Source: an alpha proteobacterium L41A
Lineage (GTDB): Bacteria > Pseudomonadota > Alphaproteobacteria > Caulobacterales > Caulobacteraceae
Assembly: GCA_000335735.1 (NCBI GenBank)
Contig: AMYY01000014.1
Span: forward strand, 1 to 64,000
DNA length: 64,000 nucleotides
Direction of reading: 5' to 3'
This document shows, one piece after another, positions 26,878 to 37,444 of this stretch (within the stretch, counting starts at the first letter, position 1; each line of letters starts with the position of its first letter). The position numbers and the translations under genes were made by a program. The notes under the pieces are model-generated. The model worked only from the letters and a program-made list of their open reading frames with translations. It ran no database searches and had not been told where the DNA came from.

Positions 26878-28830
26878 ATGACGCGCAAAGCGCTCGGTCT
26901 CGTCTCCGCCCTCGCCCTGGCCGCCGCCATGGGTCTGAGCGCCTGCTCCACCACGACGGGAGGGTCGGCCATGACCCCGCCCGCCATCGCGCCGGCGCCC
27001 GGCCCCGAAGCGGTGGACGTCCACACCCATGCCCGGCCCGAGATCGCCCGCGTCGTCGATGTGGCTCTGGACCTGACCGCCGACTTTAACGCCAAGACCC
27101 TGGCGGGCACGGCGACCCTGGACATCCTGGCGATCCCGGGCGCCAACGAGATCGTGCTGGATATCCGCGACCTGGACATTCAGGACGTGCGCGACGCGGC
27201 GGGTCAGCCGCTGCGCTATGTCGTCGGCGACAATGACGCCGTTCTGGGCCAGCCGCTGACGGTCTATTTCCCGGCCTTCGCCGCCAATGAGCGACGCAAG
27301 ATCACCATCCGCTATTCGACCCGCCCCAACGCGGCGGCACTGCAATGGCTGAGCCCCAGCCAGACGGCCGGCGGACAGAAGCCCTATCTGTTCAGCCAGG
27401 GCCAGGCGATCCTGACCCGCACCTGGGTGCCGACTCAGGACAGCCCCGGCATCCGTCAGACCTATTCGGCCCGCATCACCGCGCCCGAAGACCTGACGGT
27501 GGTCATGAGCGCCGACCATCTGACGCCCAACGGCGAGCGAGCCGCAAACGGCATGAAGACCTGGCGCTTCCGGATGGACAATCCGATCCCGCCCTATCTG
27601 ATCGCGCTGGGCGTCGGCGACATCGCCTTTGCGCCGTTCGACGGCCGCACCGGGGTCTGGACCGAGCCCAGCCGCCTGCGCGCCGCCCAGTGGGAGCTGG
27701 AGCCGACCGCCCAGATGGTGGCGGCGGCCGAGACGCTGTACGGCCCCTATCGCTGGGGCCGCTACGACCTGCTGGTCCTGCCGCCCTCCTTCCCGTTCGG
27801 CGGGATGGAGAACCCGAAACTGACCTTCGCCACCCCGACCATCATCGCCGGCGATCGCTCGCTGGTGTCGCTGGTCGCACACGAACTGGCGCACTCCTGG
27901 TCGGGCAATCTGGTCACCAACGCGACCTGGAACGACTTCTGGCTGAACGAGGGCTTCACCGTCTATTTCGAGAACCGGATCATGGAGTCGGTCTATGGCC
28001 ATGACCGCGCCATGCAGGAGCAGGTGCTGGGCTGGGACAGCCTTCAGGACACGCTGAAGTCCCTGCCGGCGGCGGACACCCGCCTGCATCTGGACCTGAA
28101 GGGCCGCGATCCCGACGACGGCATGAACGACATCGCCTATGAGAAGGGCGCCCTGTTCCTGCGGACCATCGAACGCACCGTCGGACGGGATCGGTTCGAC
28201 GCTTGGCTGCGCGGCTATTTCGACCGCAACGCCTATCGCCCGATGACCACGGCCATGTTCCTGCAAGATATCCGCGACAACCTGATCAAGGGCGACGCGG
28301 CGCTGGAAGGCCAGCTGCAGATGGACGCCTGGGTCTATCAGCCCGGCCTGCCGTCCAACGCCGTGGCGCCGGTCTCGCACGCTTTCGAGCCGGTGGACGC
28401 GGCCGCCGTCGCCTTCTTCAAGGACAAGGGACCGGCCTCGGCCATTCCGTGGGCGGACTGGAACACCCAGCAGCGCCAGCGCTTCCTGGGCTGGCGTCCC
28501 GAGGGTCTGCGGACAGGCGCCGACTGGCTGACGGACGCGCAGCTGGCCGATCTGGAGCGCACGCTGAACCTGGCGAACGAAGGCAACGCCGAACTGACCT
28601 TTGCCTGGCTGCAGATCGCACTGGCCCATCGCTATCAGCTGTCGGTCGCCACGGCCGAGAAGTTCCTGACCAGCCAGGGCCGTCGCAAGTTCGTCCTGCC
28701 GCTGTTCCAGACCCTGTGGAACGAGGGAGACTGGGGCCGCGCCAACGCCCGTCGCATCTACGCCGAGGCCCGGCCGCTCTATCACCCGGTCACGAGCGGT
28801 TCGGTCGATCAGCTGGTCGGACGGCCGTAA
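26878..28830 (+). CDS. M1-family aminopeptidase, lipoprotein
   Basis: A 650-residue zinc peptidase with lipoprotein signal MTRKALGLVSALALAAAMG and lipobox LSAC, so it acts in the envelope. The N-terminal beta domain is followed by the substrate N-terminus-binding loop FGGMENP and the zinc site HELAHSWSGN with the third ligand Glu in LNEGFTVYFE. The C-terminal helical domain resembles leukotriene-A4-hydrolase-type aminopeptidases. It probably trims peptides in the periplasm. ATG 26878 has AGGAAAACC upstream. It is convergent with the DUF488 gene, with two bases between stops. Confidence 0.93.
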   Translation: MTRKALGLVSALALAAAMGLSACSTTTGGSAMTPPAIAPAPGPEAVDVHTHARPEIARVVDVALDLTADFNAKTLAGTATLDILAIPGANEIVLDIRDLDIQDVRDAAGQPLRYVVGDNDAVLGQPLTVYFPAFAANERRKITIRYSTRPNAAALQWLSPSQTAGGQKPYLFSQGQAILTRTWVPTQDSPGIRQTYSARITAPEDLTVVMSADHLTPNGERAANGMKTWRFRMDNPIPPYLIALGVGDIAFAPFDGRTGVWTEPSRLRAAQWELEPTAQMVAAAETLYGPYRWGRYDLLVLPPSFPFGGMENPKLTFATPTIIAGDRSLVSLVAHELAHSWSGNLVTNATWNDFWLNEGFTVYFENRIMESVYGHDRAMQEQVLGWDSLQDTLKSLPAADTRLHLDLKGRDPDDGMNDIAYEKGALFLRTIERTVGRDRFDAWLRGYFDRNAYRPMTTAMFLQDIRDNLIKGDAALEGQLQMDAWVYQPGLPSNAVAPVSHAFEPVDAAAVAFFKDKGPASAIPWADWNTQQRQRFLGWRPEGLRTGADWLTDAQLADLERTLNLANEGNAELTFAWLQIALAHRYQLSVATAEKFLTSQGRRKFVLPLFQTLWNEGDWGRANARRIYAEARPLYHPVTSGSVDQLVGRP

Positions 28831-28832
28831 GG

Positions 28833-29264
28833 CTAGAGGTCCACGACCGCCACGCCGGTTTCCTCCACCAGTCGTTCCGCCAGGACGGCGCGGTGGCAGC
28901 CGGCGTGATCGGCCTCGAAGCACAGCAGGGCGACGGGTTTGTCGGCCGCCAGCGCCTTCAGCCGCTCGTATTCGATCTGCGCCTGGGGCTCGGCCAGGTG
29001 ATCGGCGAAGATGGCGCGCATCTCGTCGACACGGCCCTTGCGCGCCGCGTCACGTCCCGCCTTGGGCGTGCCCAGCCCACGCAGGTGGATATAGTCGATC
29101 CCTTCGGCCTTCAGGCTCTCGCCCAGGATCGTCTTGGAAAAGCCGGCGCGGCGGGATGCGGCGACCGCGCGGACATCGACCAGGGTTTGCACGCCGGCCG
29201 TCTTCAGCCGCGCGATGACGTCGGCCTGGGTCGCGCCCTCGTAGCCAATGGTGAAAAGCTTCAT
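28833..29264 (-). CDS. DUF488 family protein
   Basis: A 143-residue protein of the DUF488 type, opening with the strand MKLFTIGYEG, followed by LVDVRAVAASRR and IHLRGLGTPKAG. Near the C-terminus LLCFEADHAGCHRAVLA places two Cys and two His close together, the hallmark of this family. No biochemical role is established for this branch. The start ATG 29264 is set by the conserved N-terminal strand. It is divergent from the NDUFA9-like gene. Confidence 0.87.
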   Translation of the reverse strand: MKLFTIGYEGATQADVIARLKTAGVQTLVDVRAVAASRRAGFSKTILGESLKAEGIDYIHLRGLGTPKAGRDAARKGRVDEMRAIFADHLAEPQAQIEYERLKALAADKPVALLCFEADHAGCHRAVLAERLVEETGVAVVDL

Positions 29265-29379
29265 CCGCCTCAGATAAGCGGCCGCGCGTCGAACACCAGC
29301 GTGACCGTGAAGGCCCGCGTTGCGGTGCGGCGCCCTATCGTCTATCCCGCCGAAACGGATTTCGACTGGAGCTTTCCCC

Positions 29380-30357
29380 ATGGCTGACCTCGCCCCCGGC
29401 GTCGTGACCCTCTTCGGAGGTTCGGGCTTTATCGGGTCGCAGGCGGTGCGCGCCCTGGCGCGTCGCGGCTGGCGCATTCGCGTCGCCGTGCGCAACCCGG
29501 TCCTGGCGATCGAAATCCAGCCGCTGGGCGATCCCGGCCAGATCCAGTTCATGCGCTGCGACATCACCAACCCGACGGATGTGGCGCAGGCCGTGCGCGG
29601 CGCGGACGCCGTCGTCAATCTGGTCGGCGTCCTGCATGACGCAGGCGGCAAGCGCGGTTTCGACGCCGTTCATACTGAGGCGGCCAAGACCATCGCAGAG
29701 GCCGCAAGGGCGGCGGGCGTTGAGCGCCTGGTCCAGATCTCGGCCATCGGCGCCGACGCCGCCAGCCCTTCGGCCTATGGTCGCACCAAGGCCCAGGCCG
29801 AGGCCGCCGTGCGCGCCGTCTATCCGGATGCGGTGATCCTGCGTCCATCGCTGGTCTTCGGCGCGGGCGACAGCTTCCTCAATCGCTTCGCCGCCATGGC
29901 GACGATGGCGCCGGCCCTGCCGCTGATCGGCGGCGGCGACACCCGGTTCCAGCCGGTCTATGTCGGCGATGTCGCCGAGGCCATCGCGCGCGGCGTGACC
30001 CGCGCGGACGCCGCCGGCCGCACCTATGAACTGGGCGGGCCGAGCCTCTATACCTTCCGCGAGGTGCTGGAGTTGGTGCGTCGTGAGACGGGCCGTGACC
30101 GGATGCTGGTTTCGGTGCCCTTCATCGTCGCCAAGCCCCTGGGTTCGCTGCTGCAACTGAGCCGATTCGTCGGCCTGACCCCGCCGCTAACGCGCGATCA
30201 GGTGCTGATGCTGGAGAAGGACAATGTGGTCGCCGCCGATGCGTTCGGCCTCAGCGATCTGGGCATCGACCATCCGGCCGGCATGGCGGCGATCGCCCCG
30301 TCCTATCTGTGGCGCTACCGCGTCGGCGGCCAGTTCGCAGAAGCGCCCGCCCACTAA
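29380..30357 (+). CDS. Complex I NDUFA9-subunit-family NAD(P)-binding protein
   Basis: A 325-residue extended short-chain-dehydrogenase fold with the nucleotide loop FGGSGFIGSQ, a basic VRNP after strand 2 that favours NADP, and VNLVGVLHDAGG. The C-terminal third fits the NDUFA9-like group, whose mitochondrial relative is an accessory subunit of respiratory complex I. In alphaproteobacteria these proteins may help complex I assembly or act as reductases; the role here is not shown. No nuo genes are nearby. ATG 29380 is just upstream of the first strand. A hairpin follows the stop. Confidence 0.86.
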   Translation: MADLAPGVVTLFGGSGFIGSQAVRALARRGWRIRVAVRNPVLAIEIQPLGDPGQIQFMRCDITNPTDVAQAVRGADAVVNLVGVLHDAGGKRGFDAVHTEAAKTIAEAARAAGVERLVQISAIGADAASPSAYGRTKAQAEAAVRAVYPDAVILRPSLVFGAGDSFLNRFAAMATMAPALPLIGGGDTRFQPVYVGDVAEAIARGVTRADAAGRTYELGGPSLYTFREVLELVRRETGRDRMLVSVPFIVAKPLGSLLQLSRFVGLTPPLTRDQVLMLEKDNVVAADAFGLSDLGIDHPAGMAAIAPSYLWRYRVGGQFAEAPAH

Positions 30358-30371
30358 AGCGAGCCCCGTAT

Positions 30372-30411
30372 GACGCCGTCGCCGGTCGCCTTCGCGGCCG
30401 GCGGCGTCTTC
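30372..30411 (+). terminator. Probable terminator after the NDUFA9-like gene
   Basis: The arms GACGCC and GGCGTC stack on GCCGG and CCGGC with a 3-base bulge, around a GC-rich loop, and the hairpin is followed by TTCTGTTC. It begins 14 bases after the stop and lies before recQ. Confidence 0.65.
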
Positions 30412-30427
30412 TGTTCGGGAACAAAGA

Positions 30428-32320
30428 GTGCACAGCTTAAGGATGCCGGCCACGCGCCCCCAGTTCTCCCCAACCGATACGCCTGACCTGAACGACGCGC
30501 GGGCGTTGCTGGCGCGCGTCTGGGGTCACGCCGACTTTCGGGGGCTGCAGGGGCGGGTGGTCGAGCAGATCCTGTCGGGCGGCGATGTGCTGGCGGTCCT
30601 GCCGACCGGCGGCGGCAAGAGCGTCTGCTATCAGATCCCGGCCATCCTGCGCCCCGGACTGGGGCTGGTGGTGTCGCCGCTGATCGCCCTGATGACCGAT
30701 CAGGTCGAGGCGTTGAAGCAACAGGGCGTCGCGGCGGCGCGGCTGGATTCCGGCGTGTCGCTGGACGAGCGTTCGGCCATCTGGGCGGCGGCGCGGTCGG
30801 GGGAGCTGGACCTGCTCTATGTCTCGCCGGAAGGCCTGGCGGCGGGGGCCATGATGGACCGGCTGGCCGAACTGCCGCTGAGCCTGATCGCCATCGACGA
30901 GGCGCACTGCGTCTCGCAATGGGGCCACGACTTCCGCCCCGACTATCGCAACCTGGGTCTGCTGGCCGAGCGGTTCCCCGACGTGCCGCGCATCGCCGTC
31001 ACCGCCACCGCCGACGCCCGCACCCGCGACGACATCCTGCGTTCGCTGCGGCTGGAAGAGGCGACGGTCTTCGTCGACAGTTTCGCGCGTCCGAACCTGC
31101 AACTGTCGGCCGAGCGCAAGGAGAGCGCGTCTCGGGCCAAGACCGACGCCCGCGTCATCGAACTGGTGCGCGAACGGCGGGGCAAGTCGGGCGTCGTCTA
31201 TTGCGGCAGCCGCGACGGCTGCGACCGCGTGGCCCAGGCGCTGCGCGACGCCGGGACCAACGCCATCGCCTATCACGCCGGCATGGATACGAAGGATCGC
31301 GACCGCCGGCTGGAACGCTTCCTGGCCGAAGAGGGCGCTGTGATGGTCGCGACCATCGCTTTCGGCATGGGCGTGGACAAGGCCGACGTCCGCTTCGTCA
31401 TCCACGCCGATCCGCCGGGCAGCCTGGAGGCCTATTGGCAGGAAATCGGACGGGGCGGTCGCGACGGCGAACCGGCCGAGGGCATCACCCTGTATGGGCC
31501 GTCCGACATCGCCTGGTCCTTGCGTCGGCTGGACAGCCGACCGATGGCCGAGGAGGTCAAATCGGTCCAGGTACGCAAAACGCGTCAGCTGTTCGCCATG
31601 CTGGACGGCGCCGTCTGTCGCGCCCAGGCCGTGCGGCGATATTTCGGCGAGCATGACGCCCAGCCTTGCGGCGTCTGCGACATCTGCGGCGACCCGCCCC
31701 AGCTCTATGACGCGACTGTCCCGGCCCAGAAGGCGTTGGCGGCGGTGCAGCGGTTGGGCGGCCGGTTCGGGAGGGGTCGCGTCGTCGATCACCTGACCGC
31801 CCGCACCAAGGATGTGCAGCCGTGGGAGCAGCAGCTGTCCACCTGGGGCATCGGACGCGAGATTTCGCTGAACAGCTGGCGCGAGATCGTCGATCATTTG
31901 CTTTTCGAAGGTCTGCTGGCCGAGGACCCCAATGACGGCAAGCCGCTGGTCGGGCTGGGCGATCCCGAGGCGGTGCGCGCCGTCTATCGCGGCGAGCGCC
32001 AGATCGAGGTGCGTCGCGCGCCTCTGAGGGCCGATGCGGCCCCGCGTCGTCGTGACCGATCGGGCGAGGGGCGCAATGCGGCGCTGGAGACGATGGACGC
32101 GGACGTCCGCGCCCGGTTCGAGGCCTTGCGCGCCTGGCGCCGCGACCGCGCCTCGGAACAGCACGTCCCGCCCTACGTCATCTTCCAGGACCGGACGCTG
32201 CTGGAGATCGCCCACGCCGAGCCGGGCGACCTGAACAGTCTGGGCGCCATTTCCGGCGTCGGTCAGTCCAAACTGGATCGCTACGGCAAGGGCGTGCTGG
32301 AGGCGCTGGCCGCGCTTTAG
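30428..32320 (+). CDS. recQ: ATP-dependent DNA helicase RecQ
   Basis: A 630-residue superfamily 2 helicase of the RecQ family, which unwinds DNA 3' to 5' in recombination and fork repair. Motif I is LPTGGGKSVCYQ, motif II is IDEAHC with the aromatic-rich loop QWGHDFRPDY, and motif VI is EIGRGGRDG. The zinc-binding Cys of the RQC region are in C-x-AQAVRRYF and PCGVCDIC. A C-terminal HRDC domain includes PPYVIFQDRTLLEIA. All domains of full-length RecQ are present. The start is GTG 30428 or ATG 30443; the latter has its AAGG too close. Confidence 0.95.
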   Translation: MHSLRMPATRPQFSPTDTPDLNDARALLARVWGHADFRGLQGRVVEQILSGGDVLAVLPTGGGKSVCYQIPAILRPGLGLVVSPLIALMTDQVEALKQQGVAAARLDSGVSLDERSAIWAAARSGELDLLYVSPEGLAAGAMMDRLAELPLSLIAIDEAHCVSQWGHDFRPDYRNLGLLAERFPDVPRIAVTATADARTRDDILRSLRLEEATVFVDSFARPNLQLSAERKESASRAKTDARVIELVRERRGKSGVVYCGSRDGCDRVAQALRDAGTNAIAYHAGMDTKDRDRRLERFLAEEGAVMVATIAFGMGVDKADVRFVIHADPPGSLEAYWQEIGRGGRDGEPAEGITLYGPSDIAWSLRRLDSRPMAEEVKSVQVRKTRQLFAMLDGAVCRAQAVRRYFGEHDAQPCGVCDICGDPPQLYDATVPAQKALAAVQRLGGRFGRGRVVDHLTARTKDVQPWEQQLSTWGIGREISLNSWREIVDHLLFEGLLAEDPNDGKPLVGLGDPEAVRAVYRGERQIEVRRAPLRADAAPRRRDRSGEGRNAALETMDADVRARFEALRAWRRDRASEQHVPPYVIFQDRTLLEIAHAEPGDLNSLGAISGVGQSKLDRYGKGVLEALAAL

Positions 32321-32333
32321 TGACGGACCCCGT

Positions 32334-32459
32334 CGTCATTCCGAGGCTGAGCGCAGCGAGGAACCCGGAAGCCAGGGCTAGCGCGCGTCGTCAAAGCGGC
32401 AGGCGTCCGGGCCCGCCTCCTGGGTTCCGGGTTCGTCCTTCGGACGCCCCGGAATGACG
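32334..32459. repeat. MITE-like palindromic intergenic element (126 bp)
   Basis: The element is bounded by 10-bp inverted repeats, CGTCATTCCG at 32334-32343 and CGGAATGACG at 32450-32459. An inner pair, GAACCCGGA (32361-32369) with TCCGGGTTC (32426-32434), nests inside. It lies between the convergent stops of recQ and the 32476 gene and carries no gene. The architecture resembles the element at 23838-23982, but the sequence family differs. Confidence 0.72.
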
Positions 32460-32475
32460 GATCATGCCGGCTGGA

Positions 32476-32952
32476 TCAGACTTCCGGCTTGGGCGGGGCG
32501 GTGATGACTTCGACGTTGTCGTTCAGCAGATAGGACAGTTCCGACAGGGCTGTGGCGCGCTCGGCCGGGTTGGCGGCGGCCTGCACCGCCAGAACCTTCT
32601 TGGGCATGTCCTCGGAAATGCCGCGCAGGATGCATTTCAGATCGCCGTCGGTGCCGCGTTCCTTCAGGATCAGGTGGCCCTGCATGTCCAAAGCGGCCAA
32701 CTGCTCGGCCTGGGCCTTGAAGCCGGTGAAGGCCTGGCTGGTGAAGAAGGCGGCGTCGTCCGCGGCCTTGGCGGCGGCCCAACCGTCCACCACGGCCTTC
32801 AGACTGGCCGACCGCGAGATGATGTCGGCGAACAGCGGCTCGCCCGCCACCGAAACCGGCGCGCCGGGCGCGGCGGCCGGCTGTTCGGCGGCCAGGGCCA
32901 CCGAGGGATTGGACATCGCCAGGGCGATCGTGAGAGCAAGGCCGCAGGACAT
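32476..32952 (-). CDS. Exported protein, unknown function
   Basis: A 158-residue protein with a probable signal peptide (LALTIALAMSNPSVALAAEQ), followed by a Pro/Ala linker and a mostly helical domain. A single Cys occurs in LKCILRGISEDMPKK. I do not recognise the family. The signal peptide lacks a basic N-region, so export is likely but not certain. It is convergent with recQ across a MITE-like element and divergent from pgi. Confidence 0.7.
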   Translation of the reverse strand: MSCGLALTIALAMSNPSVALAAEQPAAAPGAPVSVAGEPLFADIISRSASLKAVVDGWAAAKAADDAAFFTSQAFTGFKAQAEQLAALDMQGHLILKERGTDGDLKCILRGISEDMPKKVLAVQAAANPAERATALSELSYLLNDNVEVITAPPKPEV

Positions 32953-33011
32953 TTAAGGTGACTTCCTGTTTCAGCGTCCGCTGGGACGTTGAACCTGAAT
33001 ACGCCCCAGCC

Positions 33012-33027
33012 GTAAACGAGTGTTTAC
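33012..33027. promoter_or_regulatory. Palindrome upstream of pgi
   Basis: GTAAAC-GAGT-GTTTAC is a perfect 6-bp inverted repeat with a 4-base spacer, lying 26 bases before the pgi start in the divergent intergenic region. Its AT-rich arms stand out in this GC-rich segment. It may be a regulator site; the binding protein is unknown. Confidence 0.35.
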
Positions 33028-33052
33028 CCTGTCATTCCCGATGGAGACGACG

Positions 33053-34660
33053 ATGACCCGCGACGCCGCCTGGACCGCCTTCGACCAAGCCGCCGCAGAG
33101 GCCGCCTCCGCGCGGATCGTGGATCAGTTCGCCGCCGATCCCGATCGGCTGGCGCGGATGTCGGTCGAGGCGGCGGGGCTTTATCTGGACCTATCGAAAC
33201 AAAGCTGGACCAAGGCCGCCTTCGACGCCTGTCTGGACCTGGCGCGCGCCAGCGACGTCGAAGGGCGCCGCGCGGCCCTGTTCGCCGGCGAGGCCGTCAA
33301 TCTGACGGAAGGGCGGGCGGTCCTGCACCCGGCTCTGCGCGCCGCGCCGGGCGCCGACTTCAAGGCCTTGGGCGAGCCGGTCTCGGCCGAGGTGGACGCC
33401 GTGCGGGCGGACATGAAGGCCTATGCCGATGCGGTGCGGTCGGGCGCCGAGGCGGGCGCGACGGGGCGCAAGTTCGAGGCGATCGTCCATGTCGGCATCG
33501 GCGGGTCGGACCTGGGGCCGCGCGTGGTCTGGGACGCCCTGCGCCCGCTGGACCCGGCCATCGACCTGCGCTTCGTCGCCAACATCGATCCGCGCGACAT
33601 GGCTGAGGCCCTGACCGGCCTCGATCCCGAAACCACCCTGGTGGTGGTCGTGTCCAAGACCTTTACGACCCAGGAAACCCTGGCCAACGCCGAGGCGGCC
33701 AAGGCCTGGCTGGCGGCGTCGCTGCCGGCCGAGGAGATGACGAAGCACTTCATCGGGGTGACGGCGGCGCCGGACAAGGCGGCGGCCTTCGGCTGCGGTC
33801 GCACCTTCGCTTTCCGGGACTGGGTCGGCGGGCGCTATTCGCTGTGGTCGGCGGTCAGCCTGTCGTGCGGCATCGCCCTGGGCTGGGACGTGTTCGAACG
33901 GATGCTGGCGGGCGCCGCGGCGATGGATGCGCATTTCGTGTCGGCGCCGCTGGAGCGGAACGGGCCGATCCTGCTGGCCCTGGCCCAGGTCTTCAACGTC
34001 GATGGCCTGAACCGGCCCGCCCGCACCGTCGCCCCCTATGCCCACGCCCTGCGCCGCCTGCCGTCCTTCCTGCAACAGCTGGAGATGGAGTCGAACGGCA
34101 AGCGGGTGCATCGCGACGGCACGCCGGTGATGCGCCAGACCTGCCCCGTCGTCTTCGGCGAGCCCGGCACCAACGGCCAGCACGCCTTCTTCCAGCAGAT
34201 CCACCAAGGGCCGCAGACCGTCCCGGCCGAGTTCGTGATCGTCGCCAAGACCCATGCGGACGCGCCGGAATCCCCGCTGTGGTCCAACGCCCTGGCCCAG
34301 GGCCAGGCCCTGATGCTGGGCAAGACGACCGAGGCCGCCAAGGCCGAGGGGTTGGCTCAAGGATTGTCGGATGAGGAGGCGACGCGCCTGGCGTCCCACC
34401 GCACCTTCACCGGCAACCGTCCGTCGACGGCCATCGTCATGGAGCGGCTGACGCCCGAGACCCTGGGCGCGCTTCTGGCCCTGTATGAGCACAAGACCTT
34501 CGTCGAGGGCGTGATCTGGGACATCAACAGCTTCGACCAATGGGGCGTCGAACTGGGCAAGGTCCTGGCCAAGGCGATCCTGAAGGACGTCGACGCGGGC
34601 GGCCCCTCGATGGACCTGGATCCGTCCACGTCGGCCCTGATGCGCCGCCTGATGGGCTGA
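33053..34660 (+). CDS. pgi: Glucose-6-phosphate isomerase
   Basis: A 535-residue enzyme interconverting glucose 6-phosphate and fructose 6-phosphate. Family markers are VHVGIGGSDLGPR, the first signature region around FRDWVGGRYSLWSAV, the catalytic Glu region GEPGTNGQHAFFQ, and the C-terminal signature NSFDQWGVELGK. Length fits the long bacterial form. ATG 33053 has GGAGACGACG upstream; the ATG at 33041 is possible but lacks a site. In Caulobacterales the enzyme serves the Entner-Doudoroff and gluconeogenic routes. A strong bidirectional terminator follows. Confidence 0.96.
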   Translation: MTRDAAWTAFDQAAAEAASARIVDQFAADPDRLARMSVEAAGLYLDLSKQSWTKAAFDACLDLARASDVEGRRAALFAGEAVNLTEGRAVLHPALRAAPGADFKALGEPVSAEVDAVRADMKAYADAVRSGAEAGATGRKFEAIVHVGIGGSDLGPRVVWDALRPLDPAIDLRFVANIDPRDMAEALTGLDPETTLVVVVSKTFTTQETLANAEAAKAWLAASLPAEEMTKHFIGVTAAPDKAAAFGCGRTFAFRDWVGGRYSLWSAVSLSCGIALGWDVFERMLAGAAAMDAHFVSAPLERNGPILLALAQVFNVDGLNRPARTVAPYAHALRRLPSFLQQLEMESNGKRVHRDGTPVMRQTCPVVFGEPGTNGQHAFFQQIHQGPQTVPAEFVIVAKTHADAPESPLWSNALAQGQALMLGKTTEAAKAEGLAQGLSDEEATRLASHRTFTGNRPSTAIVMERLTPETLGALLALYEHKTFVEGVIWDINSFDQWGVELGKVLAKAILKDVDAGGPSMDLDPSTSALMRRLMG

Positions 34661-34666
34661 CGTGAA

Positions 34667-34700
34667 AAAGGCCCGACCGGGCGGTCGGGCCTTTCCTTTT
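34667..34700. terminator. Bidirectional terminator after pgi
   Basis: The stem AAAGGCCCGACC pairs with GGTCGGGCCTTT around GGGC. T-rich tracts follow on both strands, so it serves pgi and the convergent glycine-zipper gene. Confidence 0.9.
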
Positions 34701-34715
34701 GGAGATCCTCGCCGG

Positions 34716-35129
34716 TTACCAGCGACGATCGTAGCGATAGTCGCGGTCGTAGCGATCATAGCGCGAGTCGTAACGGCGGCCGTCGTAGCGGTAGTCATAG
34801 CCCGAGCGGCTGCGGTCGATGCCGTGCTCGCGCTCCCAGTGACCCTGGTTACGGTAGCATCGGCCGCCGCGGTAATATTCGCAGCCCGAGCCGCGGTTCG
34901 AGGAGGCCACGGCTCCGACGGCCGCACCGGCCAAGGCGCCGCCGGCGATGTAGCGACCGTCCCCGTTGCCGTAGAGAGCGCCGGCCAAGCCGCCGACAGC
35001 CGCGCCGATTAGGGCGTTGCGGCTGGTATTGTCGCGATCGCGCGACTGGGCCGAGGCCGGGGCGGCCATCAGGCTCAGGGCCACGACGGGGGCGGCGGCG
35101 ACCGCAGTGATCTTCAGCAGCTTGGACAT
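34716..35129 (-). CDS. Exported glycine-zipper protein with Arg/Tyr/Asp-rich tail
   Basis: A 137-residue protein with a signal peptide ending near APASAQ. A glycine-zipper segment (ALIGAAVGGLAGALYG to GGALAGAAVGAV) is followed by a Cys pair (GCEYYRGGRCY) and a low-complexity tail dominated by Arg, Tyr and Asp. The zipper suggests membrane insertion or oligomerisation; the tail may bind polyanions. Function is unknown. ATG 35129 has GGAGACCGAA upstream. It shares its overall plan, not its tail, with the lipoprotein at 21554. Confidence 0.8.
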   Translation of the reverse strand: MSKLLKITAVAAAPVVALSLMAAPASAQSRDRDNTSRNALIGAAVGGLAGALYGNGDGRYIAGGALAGAAVGAVASSNRGSGCEYYRGGRCYRNQGHWEREHGIDRSRSGYDYRYDGRRYDSRYDRYDRDYRYDRRW

Positions 35130-35289
35130 TTCGGTCTCCTTCATTCTCTGCCGATCTGCGTTTCCGGGGCTGGAAGGCATCCAGCGTTGAAGCCGTTCTA
35201 TCGCCGCCAGTTTGAACGACTCCGGAGGTCGGCATTCATTTTCGGTTCATTTGTCACAGAGAATTCGCGCGACGATCCATCGCCGCCGC

Positions 35290-35318
35290 TTGACGATGAC
35301 ACTGCCTCTGCCTAACTC
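35290..35318 (+). promoter_or_regulatory. Candidate groES promoter
   Basis: TTGACG (35290-35295) and TAACTC (35313-35318) lie 17 bases apart, immediately upstream of the CIRCE-like element. The -35 fits alphaproteobacterial sigma-70; the -10 is weak. A heat-shock sigma-32 promoter may overlap it. Confidence 0.4.
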
Positions 35319-35327
35319 CCGCTCGCG

Positions 35328-35354
35328 TTAGCACTCTCGCTGGTCGGCTGCCAA
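35328..35354 (+). promoter_or_regulatory. CIRCE-like HrcA operator before groESL
   Basis: TTAGCACTC is a perfect left arm of the CIRCE element (TTAGCACTC-N9-GAGTGCTAA). After 9 bases the right arm reads GGCTGCCAA, matching 6 of 9 positions. The site lies 74 bases before the groES start. HrcA repression of groESL is the established role of such sites; the degenerate right arm may weaken it. Confidence 0.65.
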
Positions 35355-35427
35355 AACGGCGATCGCGAGAGCGCCGCACACCGTTTCAAAAACGCCCCGA
35401 TCCGGGGGTTTTACAGGGAGAAGTCCG

Positions 35428-35715
35428 ATGGCGTTCCGTCCGCTCGGCGACCGCGTGCTGGTCAAGCGCGTTGAAGAAGAATCCAAGACCAAGGGTGGCA
35501 TCATCATCCCCGACACCGCCAAGGAAAAGCCGCAGGAAGGCGAAGTCGTCTCCGTCGGCCCTGGCGCCCGCGACGACCAAGGCAAGGTCAATGCTCTTGA
35601 GCTGAAGGCTGGCGACCGCATCCTGTTCGGCAAGTGGTCGGGCACGGAAGTGAAGATCGACGGCGAAGACCTGATCATCATGAAGGAATCCGACGTCCTG
35701 GGCGTGCTGTCCTAA
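35428..35715 (+). CDS. groES: Co-chaperonin GroES
   Basis: A 95-residue co-chaperonin that caps the GroEL ring. It carries the N-terminal block [16 protein letters not shown], the mobile loop [16 protein letters not shown] with its GroEL-binding hydrophobic triad, and the C-terminal strand [28 protein letters not shown] ribosome region precedes ATG 35428. groEL follows after 53 bases. Heat induction is expected from the upstream CIRCE-like operator. Confidence 0.98.
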   Translation: MAFRPLGDRVLVKRVEEESKTKGGIIIPDTAKEKPQEGEVVSVGPGARDDQGKVNALELKAGDRILFGKWSGTEVKIDGEDLIIMKESDVLGVLS

Positions 35716-35753
35716 GCACCCGACGTCCGACGTTCTTCAATCAATCCATATAG

Positions 35754-37415
<1,662 letters not shown>

Positions 37416-37444
37416 GTCCAAGCTAACCGACGCTGAAATGCAGA

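Noticed and set aside
26788..28923. A 711-codon open frame on the minus strand
   Set aside because: It is antisense to the M1 peptidase gene with its HELAHSW zinc site and GGMEN motif; the frame has no recognisable domain.
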